A stretch of DNA of 64,000 bases from DASZQY01 sp963843565 (GTDB lineage: Bacteria; Pseudomonadota; Alphaproteobacteria; Rhizobiales; Kaistiaceae): the NCBI GenBank assembly GCA_963843565.1, contig CAWJKY010000003.1, positions 682,001-746,000 on the forward strand, in the 5' to 3' direction. Every line of letters starts with the position of its first letter. The stretch's first letter is position 1. The notes beneath the pieces are model-generated. The model was not told where the DNA came from and searched no databases. It saw only the letters and a list, made by a program, of their open reading frames with translations. The position numbers were made by a program, and so were the translations under genes. Positions 16,650-27,647 of this stretch are shown here, one piece after another.

Positions 16650-19600
16650 TTACGCCGCCGCCTTCTCGCCCTCGGCCGCCAGATCGGCGAGCGTCGCCAG
16701 GATGCCCGCCGTTCCCTTCAGCCGGTCGGCGATGCGTTCCCAGTCGCGGATCAGCACCACCGTCTGGTCGGGGCGGATGCGCGCCTCGGATCGCTGCCGG
16801 TCGATCCAGTGGATCAGGCCCGCCGGGTTGGCGAAGACGTTCTTGCGGAAGGCGATGACGACGCCCTTCGGGCCGACGTCCACCTTCTCGACGTTCGCCC
16901 GGCGGCAGAGCGCCTTGATGGCGACGATCTGGAGCAGGTGTTCGACCTCGTCGGGCAGCGGCCCGAACCTGTCGATGAGCTCGGCGGCGAAGGCGGTGAT
17001 CGCCGGCTGGTCCTCGAGGTCGGCGAGCCGCTTGTAAAGGCTGAGGCGCAGCTGGAGGTCGCCGACGTAGCTCTCCGGGATCATCACCGCCGTGCCGACC
17101 GTGATCTGCGGCGCCCAGCGCCCCTCGCTCTCGGCATCGCCCGCCTTCAGCGACGCCACCGCCTCCTCCAGCATCTGCTGGTAGAGCTCGTAGCCGACCT
17201 CCTGGATGTGGCCGGACTGTTCCTCGCCGAGCAGATTGCCGGCGCCGCGGATATCGAGATCGTGGCTGGCGAGCTGGAAGCCGGCGCCGAGCGTGTCGAG
17301 CGACTGGAGCACCTTCAGACGCCGGTCGGCGGTCGCGGTCAGCGTGCGGTCGGCGGGCACGGTGAACAGCGCGTAGGCGCGCTGCTTGGCGCGCCCGACG
17401 CGGCCGCGCAGCTGATAGAGCTGCGCCAGCCCGAACATGTCGGAGCGATGGACGATCAGCGTGTTGGCGGTCGGTATATCGAGGCCCGACTCCACGATCG
17501 ACGTCGACAGCAGCACGTCGTAGGCGCCGTCGTAGAACGCCGTCATGATGTCTTCCAGTTCCCCCGCCGCCATCTGGCCATGGGCGACGGCAACCTTCAG
17601 CTCGGGCACGTGCTCGGCCAGGAAGGCGCGGCGTTCGGCGAGATCCGAGATGCGCGGGCAGACGTAGAAGCTCTGGCCGCCGCGGTAGCGTTCGCGAAGC
17701 AGCGCTTCCCGCACCACCAGCCCGTCGAACGGCGAGATGAACGTGCGGACCGCCAGCCGGTCGATAGGCGGCGTGGTGATCAGCGACAGCTCGCGCACCC
17801 CGGTCAGCGCCAGTTGCAGGGTCCGCGGGATCGGCGTCGCCGACAGGGTCAGCACGTGCACGTCGGCCTTCAGCTCCTTCAGCCGCTCCTTGTGCTTGAC
17901 GCCGAAGTGCTGCTCCTCGTCGACGACCAGCAGCCCGAGGTCCTGAAAGCGGATGCCCTTGCCGAGCAGCGCGTGGGTGCCGACCACGATGTCAACCGTG
18001 CCGTCGGCGATACCGGCCTTGGCGGCCGCCATGTCCTTGGCGTGCACCAGCCGCGAGGCGTGGGCGACCCGGACCGGCAGCCCCGCGAAGCGGTCGCGAA
18101 ACGTCTTGTAGTGCTGGCGGGCAAGCAGCGTCGTGGGCACGGTCACCGCCACCTGCTTGCCGCCCATCACGGCCACGAACGCCGCCCTCAGCGCCACCTC
18201 GGTCTTGCCGAAGCCGACGTCGCCGCAGATGAGCCGGTCCATGGGCCGGCCGGTGGCGAGGTCGGACAGCGTCACGTCGATCGCCGTCTGCTGGTCCTCG
18301 GTCTCCTCGTAGGGGAAGCGCGCCGCGAATTCGTCGTAGGCGCCTTCCGGCGGCGTCAGCACCACCGCCTCACGGGTGGCGCGCTCCGCCGCCACGCGGA
18401 TCAGCGCCGCCGCCATGTCGCGGATGCGCTTCTTCATGCGCGCCTTGCGCGTCTGCCAGGCGACGCCGCCAAGCTTGTCGAGCTGGACCTCGTGGCCTTC
18501 CGAACCGTAGCGCGACAGCAGTTCGATGTTCTCGACCGGCAGATAGACCCGGTCGCCGCCGGCATAGATCAATTCGAGGCAGTCGTGGGGCGCCCCCAGC
18601 GCCTCGATGGTCTTCAGCCCGGTGAAGCGCCCGATGCCGTGGTCGATGTGGACGACGAGGTCACCTTCGGCGAGCGCGGTGGCGTCGGCGATGTAGTTGG
18701 CGGCGCGCCGCTTGGCGTGGGGGCGCACCAGCCGGTCGCCGAGAATGTCCTGCTCGCCGATCACGGCGAGGTCATCGGTCTCGAACCCGGATTCCAGCCC
18801 GACCACGCCGAGGGCGACCACGTCGGCGGCGAGCGCCGTCGCCTCCGGCCACGATTCGACCGTCTTCAGGCGCGTGAGGCCGTGGTCGACCAGCACCTGG
18901 CCCATGCGGTCGCGTGAGCCGTCCGTCCATGAGGTCACGACGACGCGCTTGCCCGCCTTCATCAGGGCGGTGGCGTGGGCGATCGTGGCGTCGAAGACGT
19001 TGATCTTCTCGTCGTTGCGCTCCGGCGCGAAGTTCCGCCCGGCGTGGCCGCCGATGTCGATGACCCGCGCCGATTCCGGCTGGGCGAAGGGCGAGAGATG
19101 CGCCACGGCCTTCTCTTCCAGCCGCGCCGCCCACTCCTGCTTCGTCAGGTAGAGCTGATCCGGCTTCAGCGGCTTGTATGGCGCGCCACCCCCGGCAAGG
19201 TTCGCCTCGAGCGCGCTCCTACGCGCCTCGTAGTGGTCCGCGATCTGGTCGAACCGTTCGGCGACCGCCTCATCGACGAGATGGTCGAGAACAACCGGCG
19301 CCTCCCCGATCTGGTCGAACAGCGTCTCGAGCTTGTCGGCGAACAGCGGCAGCCAGTGCTCCATGCCGACGTAGCGCCGGCTCTCGCTGACCGTGTGGTA
19401 GAGCAGGTCGTCGCGGTCGGCGGCGCCGAACAGCTCCACGTAGCGCCCGCGGAAGCGGGCGACGGTCTCCGGCGTCAGGTTCATCTCGCTGGCCGGCACC
19501 AGGTCGATGCGCGGACGCTTGTCAATGGTCCGCTGGGTCTCGGGATCGAACGTGCGGATCGATTCCAGCGTCTGCCCGAAGAAATCGAGGCGCACCGGGT

Positions 19601-20141
19601 CGGGAGCGCCGGCGGCGTAGAGGTCGAGGATGCCGCCGCGCACGGCGTATTCACCTGGTTCGCGCACGGTCGGGCTGCGCAGGAAGCCGTTCACCTCCAG
19701 CCAGGCGACCAGGTCCTTCATGTCCATGTCGCGGCCGACCTCGGCCGAGATCGTGCCGCCCGCGACCACCGCCTGCTCGGGCAGGCGCTGGAGCGCGGCG
19801 TTGACCGTCGTCAGGATCACCTGCGGCCCGGTCGTCTTCTCCGCGAGCTTCGCCAGCGTCGCCATGCGCCGCGCCACGATCGCCGAATGGGGCGACACGC
19901 GGTCGTAGGGCAGGCAGTCCCACGCCGGCAGTTCCAGTGCTTCGATGTCCGGCGCGAAGAAGGCGAGCGCGCGCTGCATCTCGGCGAGCCGCTGGCCGTC
20001 GCGCGCCACGAACACCAGCCGCTTCCTGCCCGTCGCGCGGACGAGATCGGCGACGAGCTTGCCCGCCATGCCGTCGGGGACCGAAGCGAGCGTCGTCGCG
20101 CGAGGCTTGTCGAAGAGATGGGCGATGTCGGACTTGGTCAT
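16650..20141 (-). CDS. mfd: Transcription-repair coupling factor
   Basis: An 1163-aa ATP-dependent DNA translocase that removes stalled RNA polymerase and recruits UvrA to lesions. In order: UvrB-like N-terminal modules (residues 1-350), the CarD-like RNA-polymerase-interacting domain near 480-560 (EGDLVVHIDHGIGRFTGL), the RecG-like motor with Walker A GDVGFGKTEVAL near 637 and DEEQ box VVDEEQHFG near 740, the TRG region, and the C-terminal TRCF domain. The open frame runs further upstream, but ATG 20141 overlaps the sdhE stop and gives the conserved length. It forms an operon with sdhE. Confidence 0.96.
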   Translation of the reverse strand: MTKSDIAHLFDKPRATTLASVPDGMAGKLVADLVRATGRKRLVFVARDGQRLAEMQRALAFFAPDIEALELPAWDCLPYDRVSPHSAIVARRMATLAKLAEKTTGPQVILTTVNAALQRLPEQAVVAGGTISAEVGRDMDMKDLVAWLEVNGFLRSPTVREPGEYAVRGGILDLYAAGAPDPVRLDFFGQTLESIRTFDPETQRTIDKRPRIDLVPASEMNLTPETVARFRGRYVELFGAADRDDLLYHTVSESRRYVGMEHWLPLFADKLETLFDQIGEAPVVLDHLVDEAVAERFDQIADHYEARRSALEANLAGGGAPYKPLKPDQLYLTKQEWAARLEEKAVAHLSPFAQPESARVIDIGGHAGRNFAPERNDEKINVFDATIAHATALMKAGKRVVVTSWTDGSRDRMGQVLVDHGLTRLKTVESWPEATALAADVVALGVVGLESGFETDDLAVIGEQDILGDRLVRPHAKRRAANYIADATALAEGDLVVHIDHGIGRFTGLKTIEALGAPHDCLELIYAGGDRVYLPVENIELLSRYGSEGHEVQLDKLGGVAWQTRKARMKKRIRDMAAALIRVAAERATREAVVLTPPEGAYDEFAARFPYEETEDQQTAIDVTLSDLATGRPMDRLICGDVGFGKTEVALRAAFVAVMGGKQVAVTVPTTLLARQHYKTFRDRFAGLPVRVAHASRLVHAKDMAAAKAGIADGTVDIVVGTHALLGKGIRFQDLGLLVVDEEQHFGVKHKERLKELKADVHVLTLSATPIPRTLQLALTGVRELSLITTPPIDRLAVRTFISPFDGLVVREALLRERYRGGQSFYVCPRISDLAERRAFLAEHVPELKVAVAHGQMAAGELEDIMTAFYDGAYDVLLSTSIVESGLDIPTANTLIVHRSDMFGLAQLYQLRGRVGRAKQRAYALFTVPADRTLTATADRRLKVLQSLDTLGAGFQLASHDLDIRGAGNLLGEEQSGHIQEVGYELYQQMLEEAVASLKAGDAESEGRWAPQITVGTAVMIPESYVGDLQLRLSLYKRLADLEDQPAITAFAAELIDRFGPLPDEVEHLLQIVAIKALCRRANVEKVDVGPKGVVIAFRKNVFANPAGLIHWIDRQRSEARIRPDQTVVLIRDWERIADRLKGTAGILATLADLAAEGEKAAA

Positions 20142-20428
20142 GTGTGAAAGGCAATCAGTTGACGGATGAGGGGCGAATCCATGTCCGGCGGTACCGCTTC
20201 CTCGCCCAGAACCCACGCCAGGACGGTCGGGTCGGGCACGTCGAGCAGCGCCTCGAAGGCGGTCAGGTCGTCGCCGGAGAGCGTTTCGGCGCGTGCGTCG
20301 GCGAACCGCCCGAGCAGCAGGTCGACCTCGCGCATGCCGCGGTGCCAGCAGCGAAATCTCAGCCGCCGCCGCCGCATGGCGGTCTCGTCGTCGCTGCCGC
20401 CCTCGTCGCGCATCGGCCCTTCCGCCAT
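20138..20428 (-). CDS. sdhE: Succinate dehydrogenase assembly factor SdhE
   Basis: A 96-aa protein that helps attach FAD covalently to SdhA (and FrdA). The family core is RRRLRFRCWHRGMREVDLLLG, with the RGxxE motif that contacts the flavoprotein. The N-terminal 18 residues are an acidic, Gly-rich extension. ATG 20428 is preferred to a TTG two codons earlier. The stop overlaps the mfd start by four bases; sdhE beside mfd and recG is a common arrangement in Hyphomicrobiales. Confidence 0.9.
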   Translation of the reverse strand: MAEGPMRDEGGSDDETAMRRRRLRFRCWHRGMREVDLLLGRFADARAETLSGDDLTAFEALLDVPDPTVLAWVLGEEAVPPDMDSPLIRQLIAFHT

Positions 20429-20434
20429 AGGCAA

Positions 20435-20706
20435 TCGGCGCCGGGCCAGATTCGGACCGTCGCTTCGCCGCGCTCATATAGCGGGGTGAGGCGCGTTTGT
20501 CAGGGGGTGAGGAGCGGTGGGCGTAGCGAGCGAAACAGTCCGGTGGACTGTTTCGAGCGACGAACGCCCGAGCGCAAGCGAGGGCCGGGGGCGGGTCAAA
20601 GAACGAGCCCCCCCCTCTCCCCAGGCGCCAGCGCACCAACCGACCAGAATACTCACCCCCTCTCCCCTGGGTGGGAGAGGGCCGCGAGCCTTGGGAGCGA
20701 AGCGAC
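20435..20706. repeat. Intergenic REP-like cluster upstream of sdhE
   Basis: A 272-bp stretch without a gene. It holds a perfect 10-bp hairpin with arms GAAACAGTCC / GGACTGTTTC (20532-20541, 20545-20554), followed by C-rich/G-rich runs typical of alphaproteobacterial REP sequences. It then passes into copy 1 of a 92-bp direct repeat that begins at 20644. Any sdhE promoter must lie here or within the repeats. Confidence 0.7.
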
Positions 20707-20735
20707 TTAGGCGAGCGGGGTGAGGGGGTGAGTTG
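20644..20735. repeat. 92-bp direct repeat, copy 1
   Basis: Begins CCAGAATAC, contains an imperfect CTCTCCCC/GGGAGAGG hairpin, and ends GGGGTGAGTTG. It is nearly identical over its full length to 21213-21304. The copies flank the DUF559 gene. The repeat supplies that gene's stop codon and its last residues (HPLTPLA). Confidence 0.9.
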
Positions 20736-21069
20736 TGAGGCGGATCGCCTCAAGCACTCCCTCAGTATTCGACAGCGCCTCCGTATTCCAGAACCGCAGC
20801 ACCCGGAACCCGCGCGCCCTCAGATCCGCGTCGCGTGCGCGATCATGCGCGTTGTCCGCGTGTTGGCCGCCGTCAACCTCCACGATCAGCCGCCGACCGA
20901 AGCAGACAAAGTCGACGATGTATCGGCCGATCGGGACCTGCCGTCGGAACTTCAACCCATCCAGCCGCCCGTCGCGCAGATACACCCACAGCCGCACTTC
21001 GGCCTCGGTCGATTCCCTGCGCATGGCCCGTGCACGTCCGCGCAGTAACGGCCTGACCCTCTGGCGCAT
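20707..21069 (-). CDS. DUF559 endonuclease-like protein
   Basis: A 120-aa protein with a Vsr/PD-(D/E)xK-like fold predicted for DUF559. Conserved positions seen are EAEVRLWVYLRDGRLDGLKF (its E-x-x-LW helix), RRQVPIGRYIVDFVC (acidic metal-ligand position), IVEVDGGQH (the E-x-D-G-x-H core) and a C-terminal RVLRFWN. Family members are abundant in Hyphomicrobiales, usually as lone genes, with no established function. ATG 21069 is used; ATG 21090 or 21024 are alternatives. The last codons lie inside a 92-bp repeat, and a second copy lies just upstream, so gene and repeats look like one unit. Confidence 0.8.
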   Translation of the reverse strand: MRQRVRPLLRGRARAMRRESTEAEVRLWVYLRDGRLDGLKFRRQVPIGRYIVDFVCFGRRLIVEVDGGQHADNAHDRARDADLRARGFRVLRFWNTEALSNTEGVLEAIRLTTHPLTPLA

Positions 21070-21090
21070 CCCCCTCACCCGGTTTGCCAT

Positions 21091-21347
21091 CCAGCCTGCT
21101 CCGCACGCTGGGGCAAACCGACCTCTCCCACAAGGGGAGAGGGGCTGCGGCGCCAACCGACCAGAACAATCACCCCCTCTCCCTGGTGGAGACGGGCCAC
21201 CGCACAAGCCGGCCAGAATACGCCCCCCCCTCTCCCCTGGTGGGAGAGGGCCGCGAGCCTTGGGAGCGAAGCGACTTAGGCGAGCGGGGTGAGGGGGTGA
21301 GTTGCGCGGGTGAGGGAGAACCAAGGCCGTGCTAAACCGGCCACACC
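21091..21347. repeat. REP-like cluster between DUF559 gene and recG
   Basis: A 257-bp gene-free stretch. It contains the hairpin CTCTCCC/GGGAGAG near 21122-21140, a degenerate partial repeat (21158-21200: CCGACCAGAACAATC, then CCCTCTCCCTGGTGGA), and the full 92-bp copy 2 from 21213. The recG start is only 43 bp after copy 2, so the recG leader RNA may contain part of this repeat. Confidence 0.75.
21213..21304. repeat. 92-bp direct repeat, copy 2
   Basis: Same length and orientation as copy 1 at 20644-20735, with only a few differences, located 569 bp further on. Together they bracket the DUF559 gene, as would be expected of a small repeat-borne or repeat-targeted unit. Confidence 0.9.
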
Positions 21348-23450
21348 ATGCGGCCCACCCTCCTCACCCCCCTCTACGGCTCCGTCCGCACGCTCGCCGG
21401 CATCGGGCCCAAGCTTGCCGAGACGCTCGCCCGCCTCGTCGGCGCGTGGGATGGCGAGGCGCGGGTCATCGACCTGCTGTTCCACCTGCCGGTCGGCATC
21501 ATCGACCGGCGCAAGCAGCCGGGGATCGCGCTGTCCGCCGAGGGCCAGGTGGTCACGCTCAAGGTGCGGGTCGACCGCCACGCCAAGCCGCCGCGCGGCA
21601 ACAAGCGCATCCCCTACCGGGTCTTCGCCCACGACGACACCGGCGAGATCGCGCTCACCTTCTTCCACGCCCACGAGGACTATCTTGAGAAGGTGCTGCC
21701 GGTCGACGCGATCCGCTACGTCAGCGGTCAGGTCGACTGGTTCAACGGCCGCCCGGCGATGGTCCACCCGGACTACATCGTCGGCGAGGCGGATTTCGCC
21801 ACCCTGCCGCTGATCGAGCCGGTCTACCCGATGACCGCGGGGCTTTCCCGCAAGGTGCTGATCCGCGCCGTCGACGACGCCCTCGCCCGTCTGCCGGAAC
21901 TCCCACAATGGCTGGATGTCCGCGCCGGTCTCGACCGCGACTGGCCGACCTTCGCCGCCGCGCTTGCCCATGCCCATCATCCGGAGAGCGAGGCCGACCT
22001 CGCGTTGACCGCGCCCCACATTGCCCGTCTCGCCTACGACGAGCTGCTGGCGAGCCAGCTGGCGCTGGCGCTGATGCGCGAGCACCAGCGCCGCTCGACC
22101 GGCAAGGCGCGCCACGGCGATGGCCGCCTCCGCGCCAAGCTGCTCGCCGCCCTGCCCTTCACCCTCACCGCCAGCCAGACGCAGGCGCTCGCCGACATCG
22201 AGAGCGACCTCGCCAAGTCGGAGCGCATGTTGCGCCTCCTTCAGGGCGACGTTGGCTCCGGCAAGACGGTAGTGGCGCTGCTTGCCGCCGCCAACGTCAT
22301 CGAGGCCGGCGGTCAGGCCGCCTTCATGGCGCCGACCGAGCTGCTGGTGCGCCAGCACGCCCGCACAATTGCGCCGCTCGCCGAAGCCGCCGGCCTCCGA
22401 ATGGCGGTGCTCACCGGCCGCGAGCGCGGCAAGGAACGCGACGCCATCGTCGCCGGCCTCGCCGATGGATCGATCGATCTGCTGGTCGGTACCCACGCCC
22501 TCTTCCAGTCGGGTGTCGAGTTCCGCGACCTGGCGCTGGTCGTCGTCGACGAGCAGCACCGCTTCGGCGTCCACCAGCGCCTGGGGCTCACCGCCAAGGG
22601 CGGCGCCACCGACGTGCTGGTGATGACCGCCACCCCCATCCCGCGCACGCTGGTGCTCACCTACTACGGCGACATGGACGTCTCGCGCCTTAGCGAGAAG
22701 CCCGCCGGCCGCCGCCCCATCGATACGCGCACCATTCCGCTGTCGCGCCTCGACGAGGTGGTCGAGCGCATCCGCGCCGCGGTCGCCGGCGGCGCCAAGG
22801 CGTACTGGGTCTGCCCGCTGGTCGAGGAGTCGGAGGTGCTCGACGTTGCCGCGGCGGAGGAGCGCTTCAAGATGCTCACCGTCGAGCTGGGCGAGATCGT
22901 CGGCCTCGTCCACGGCCAGATGAAGGCTGCGGCGCGCGACGCGGTCATGGCTCGCTTCCTCGCCGGCGAAATCCAGGTGCTCGTCGCCACCACGGTCGTC
23001 GAGGTCGGGGTCGACGTCGCCGACGCCACCATCATGGTCATCGAGCATGCCGAGCGCTTCGGTCTGGCGCAGCTGCACCAGTTGCGCGGCCGCGTCGGCC
23101 GCAGCGACCGGCCGTCGGTCTGCCTGCTGCTCTACAAGATGCCGCTCGGCGAGGTCGCCCGCGAGCGCCTCAGGATCATGCGCCAGACCGAGGATGGTTT
23201 CCGCATCGCCGAGGAAGACCTGCGGCTCCGCGGTGGCGGCGAAATCCTCGGCACGCGCCAGTCGGGGCTGCCCGGCTTCCACATCGCCAGCGCCGAGGCG
23301 CACGCCGACCTGATGGAGATCGCCCGCGACGACGCCCGTCTGGTGGTCGACAAGGACCCCGATCTCACGACGCCGCGCGGCGCTGCGCTTCGCGTGCTGC
23401 TCTACCTGTTCGGGCGCGATGAGGCGATCAGGCTGCTTCGGGCGGGTTGA
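21348..23450 (+). CDS. recG: ATP-dependent DNA helicase RecG
   Basis: A 700-aa helicase that remodels stalled replication forks and Holliday junctions. An N-terminal wedge/OB domain (residues 1-240) precedes the motor: Walker A GDVGSGKTVVALL near residue 300, the DEQH box VVVDEQHRFGVHQR near 400, motif TATPIPRTL, and motif VI with LHQLRGRVGRS; then the C-terminal TRG-type hook. ATG 21348. Its 3' end overlaps the convergent DUF502 gene by 23 bp. Confidence 0.96.
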   Translation: MRPTLLTPLYGSVRTLAGIGPKLAETLARLVGAWDGEARVIDLLFHLPVGIIDRRKQPGIALSAEGQVVTLKVRVDRHAKPPRGNKRIPYRVFAHDDTGEIALTFFHAHEDYLEKVLPVDAIRYVSGQVDWFNGRPAMVHPDYIVGEADFATLPLIEPVYPMTAGLSRKVLIRAVDDALARLPELPQWLDVRAGLDRDWPTFAAALAHAHHPESEADLALTAPHIARLAYDELLASQLALALMREHQRRSTGKARHGDGRLRAKLLAALPFTLTASQTQALADIESDLAKSERMLRLLQGDVGSGKTVVALLAAANVIEAGGQAAFMAPTELLVRQHARTIAPLAEAAGLRMAVLTGRERGKERDAIVAGLADGSIDLLVGTHALFQSGVEFRDLALVVVDEQHRFGVHQRLGLTAKGGATDVLVMTATPIPRTLVLTYYGDMDVSRLSEKPAGRRPIDTRTIPLSRLDEVVERIRAAVAGGAKAYWVCPLVEESEVLDVAAAEERFKMLTVELGEIVGLVHGQMKAAARDAVMARFLAGEIQVLVATTVVEVGVDVADATIMVIEHAERFGLAQLHQLRGRVGRSDRPSVCLLLYKMPLGEVARERLRIMRQTEDGFRIAEEDLRLRGGGEILGTRQSGLPGFHIASAEAHADLMEIARDDARLVVDKDPDLTTPRGAALRVLLYLFGRDEAIRLLRAG

Positions 23451-24177
23451 CCGGCTCCACCGACTTCGGCTTGCGCTTGCGGTCGCGCACCGGCAGCCGA
23501 TCGGGGATCACGAGCCCGGCGGAGATGACCAGCTTGGCCGCCTCCTCCAGCGTCATGTCGAGGATCTTCACCTCGCTGCGCTTGACGTAGAGCAGGAAGC
23601 CCGAGGTCGGGTTCGGCGTGGTCGGCAGGAACACCGCGACCGAATCGGCCAGATGATCCTCGATCTCACCCTTGGCGGGGCCCGCCAGAAAGACGATCGC
23701 CCACAGACCCTTGCGCGGATATTCGATCAGCCCGACCGTCTGGAACGCCTTGGCGCGGGTCGAGATGATCGTCTCGAACATCTGCTTCAGGCCGCGGTAG
23801 AGACTGCGCACGATCGGCATGCGGCCGAGCAGGCTCTCGCTCATCTCGACCAGACGGCCGCCGATGTAGTTGCGGGTCAGGAAGCCGAGCAGCGTGATGA
23901 AGACCAGCGCCACCAGCAGGCCGAAGCCGGGAATCGAGAAGCGCAGGTACCTTGCCGGCTGATACATCGGCGGGATCAGCGGATCGACGAACTGGTCGAT
24001 CCACTGCACGAACCACCAGCTGATCGAGAAGGTCAGCGCCAGCGGCGCGGCGATCACCAGCCCGGTCAGGAAATAGGCGCGCAGCCGCACCATGGCGCGC
24101 GAGCGGCGGCGACGTCGCACCGGCTTCGCCGGCGGCAGGTCGGTACCATCGGATGGTGGGTCTTCGGTGGGTTCCAC
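23428..24177 (-). CDS. DUF502 family membrane protein
   Basis: A 249-aa protein with two TM helices (about residues 32-58 and 88-110) and a conserved cytosolic C-terminal domain: GRMPIVRSLYRGLKQMFETI, then GLIEYPRKGLWAIVFLAG and VAVFLPTTPNPTSGFLLYV are the DUF502 signature. The function is unknown. It is regularly adjacent to recG in alphaproteobacteria. The N-terminal 30 residues are Pro- and Arg-rich. Start GTG 24177; a later ATG at 24093 would remove this tail. Confidence 0.85.
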   Translation of the reverse strand: MEPTEDPPSDGTDLPPAKPVRRRRRSRAMVRLRAYFLTGLVIAAPLALTFSISWWFVQWIDQFVDPLIPPMYQPARYLRFSIPGFGLLVALVFITLLGFLTRNYIGGRLVEMSESLLGRMPIVRSLYRGLKQMFETIISTRAKAFQTVGLIEYPRKGLWAIVFLAGPAKGEIEDHLADSVAVFLPTTPNPTSGFLLYVKRSEVKILDMTLEEAAKLVISAGLVIPDRLPVRDRKRKPKSVEPVNPPEAA

Positions 24178-24254
24178 GACGAACTCGCTGGACGATTCCT
24201 GTCATGCCGCCATGCCGGCAAGTGTACCGGACAACGGGCGCCGAGGCGATAATC

Positions 24255-26081
<1,827 letters not shown>

Positions 26082-26181
26082 TCGTTAACGCCTCCGCAGG
26101 CCCGCCTGTCGACCGCTTCTAGCGCTGGCGGCTGGCGCGGCGAAAGACAATTCCTGTGTCGTAGTTGATACGCGCTGGTCG

Positions 26182-27534
26182 TTAACGGGGCTTCGCCGCG
26201 GCGCGCTTGCGGTCGCGGTATTTCTTCGCCCAGCCTGGCTTCTCGACGTGCTCGCCTCGGGTGAGTGCCAGCGCATCAGCCGGCACGTCGCGGGCGACGA
26301 CGCTGCCGGCGCCAATACTGGCGCCGTCGCCGATGGTCACCGGCGCGCGCAGCACGACGTTGGACCCGATCGCGACATTGGCGCCGATCTCGGTACGGTG
26401 CTTGTCGAAGCCGTCGTAATTGGCGGTGATCGCGCCAGCGCCGTAGTTGGTTTCGGCTCCGATATGTGCATCACCGATATAGGCGAGGTGGTTCGCCTTC
26501 ACCCTGTCGCCGAGCGTCGCGTTCTTCACCTCGACGAAGTTGCCGATGTGGACGCCCTGCCCCAGCACCGCCCCGGGCCGCAGCCGCGCGAACGGCCCGA
26601 TGATCGCCCCGGACGCGATGGTCGCCCCCTCGATGTGCGAGTTGGCGCGGATGGTGACGTTATCGGCCACCGTCACGCCGGGGCCGAAGAACACGTTCGG
26701 TTCGAGCGTCACGTCGCGGCCGAGCTTCGTGTCGTGGCTGAACCAGACCGTCGACGGCGCAATCATGGTCACGCCGGCCGCCATCGCGGCCTCGCGCGCC
26801 CGCCGCTGGAACAGCCCCTCGGCGTGGGCGAGTTCGGCGCGCGAATTGACACCGATGACCTCGTCGGCATCGACTTCGATGACCTTCACCGTGCGCCCGG
26901 CCCGGGCGGCCACCGCCGCCGCGTCGGTCAGGTAGTATTCGCCCTTGGCGTTGGCGTTGCCGATCTTCTTCAGGGTCGCGAGCAGCACATCGCCGCGAAA
27001 CGCCATGATCCCGGCGTTGACCAGCCCGATCAGCTTCTCCTCGCGGCTGGCGTCCTTCTCCTCGACGATCCGCACCAGTTGCCGCCCGTCCATGATCAGC
27101 CGGCCGTAGCCCGTGGGGTCGAGCGGCCGGAAGCCCGCCACGACCATGTCAGCACCGCCGGCAAGGGCGCGGCGCAGGCGCTTCAGGGTCGCCGCCCTGA
27201 CCAGCGGCGTGTCGCCATAGATGATCACCGCGTCGTCGGGGCGGGTGCCGAGCGCCGCCCTGGCGGCCAGCACGGCGTGGGCGGTTCCAAGGCGATCGCG
27301 CTGTTCATGCAGCGTCGCGCCGGGGACCTGTCCCCGCACGAAGTCCGCCACCGCGCCCGCTTCCGGCCCGACCACCACGGCGATCTCGTCGGCCCCGGCT
27401 CCCTTCGCCGCCGCCAGCACGTGCGCCAGCATCGGCAAACCGCCGACCGGGTGCAGCACCTTGGGCACGGCCGATTTCATCCGCGTGCCTTCGCCGGCCG
27501 CCAGAACGATTGCAAGACAGGTTCGCTTCGACAT
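26182..27534 (-). CDS. glmU: Bifunctional UDP-GlcNAc pyrophosphorylase / GlcN-1-P acetyltransferase
   Basis: A 450-aa cytosolic enzyme for the last two steps of UDP-GlcNAc synthesis. The N-terminal uridyltransferase has LAAGEGTRMKSAVPKVLHPVGG (residues 10-31) and YGDTPL; the C-terminal half is a left-handed beta helix of hexapeptide repeats (for example IGNFVEVKNATLG, YIGDAHIGAETNYGAGAITANYDG) with the acetyltransferase site. The open frame begins further upstream, but ATG 27534 matches the family start. The C-terminal tail is basic (KKYRDRKRAAAKPR). Confidence 0.97.
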   Translation of the reverse strand: MSKRTCLAIVLAAGEGTRMKSAVPKVLHPVGGLPMLAHVLAAAKGAGADEIAVVVGPEAGAVADFVRGQVPGATLHEQRDRLGTAHAVLAARAALGTRPDDAVIIYGDTPLVRAATLKRLRRALAGGADMVVAGFRPLDPTGYGRLIMDGRQLVRIVEEKDASREEKLIGLVNAGIMAFRGDVLLATLKKIGNANAKGEYYLTDAAAVAARAGRTVKVIEVDADEVIGVNSRAELAHAEGLFQRRAREAAMAAGVTMIAPSTVWFSHDTKLGRDVTLEPNVFFGPGVTVADNVTIRANSHIEGATIASGAIIGPFARLRPGAVLGQGVHIGNFVEVKNATLGDRVKANHLAYIGDAHIGAETNYGAGAITANYDGFDKHRTEIGANVAIGSNVVLRAPVTIGDGASIGAGSVVARDVPADALALTRGEHVEKPGWAKKYRDRKRAAAKPR

Positions 27535-27647
27535 GGATCGCGCCCACAAGGTGAGAAGTGGCGGCCATCCGCCAGCCCGGTGTGGCCGAAACATGGCCCG
27601 GCCATCGGCCGCCGGATACTAGCCGGTTTCAGGGCGATTCGGCGCTC

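Noticed and set aside
16293..18917. 874-codon open frame on the plus strand
   Set aside because: It is antisense to mfd. High GC keeps the opposite frame open; the composition is Arg/Asp/Gly-rich with no domain, while mfd is certain.
20435..21347. CRISPR array
   Set aside because: Repeats are few, 92 bp long and unevenly spaced with no spacer series; no cas genes in the window.
21276..23303. 675-codon minus-strand frame
   Set aside because: Antisense to recG. Its last codons match the DUF559 end only because both enter the 92-bp repeat.
26082..26181. Possible glmS ribozyme or regulatory RNA upstream of glmS
   Set aside because: Only 100 bp separate glmS and glmU, and no conserved ribozyme core is seen; glmS ribozymes are mainly Gram-positive.
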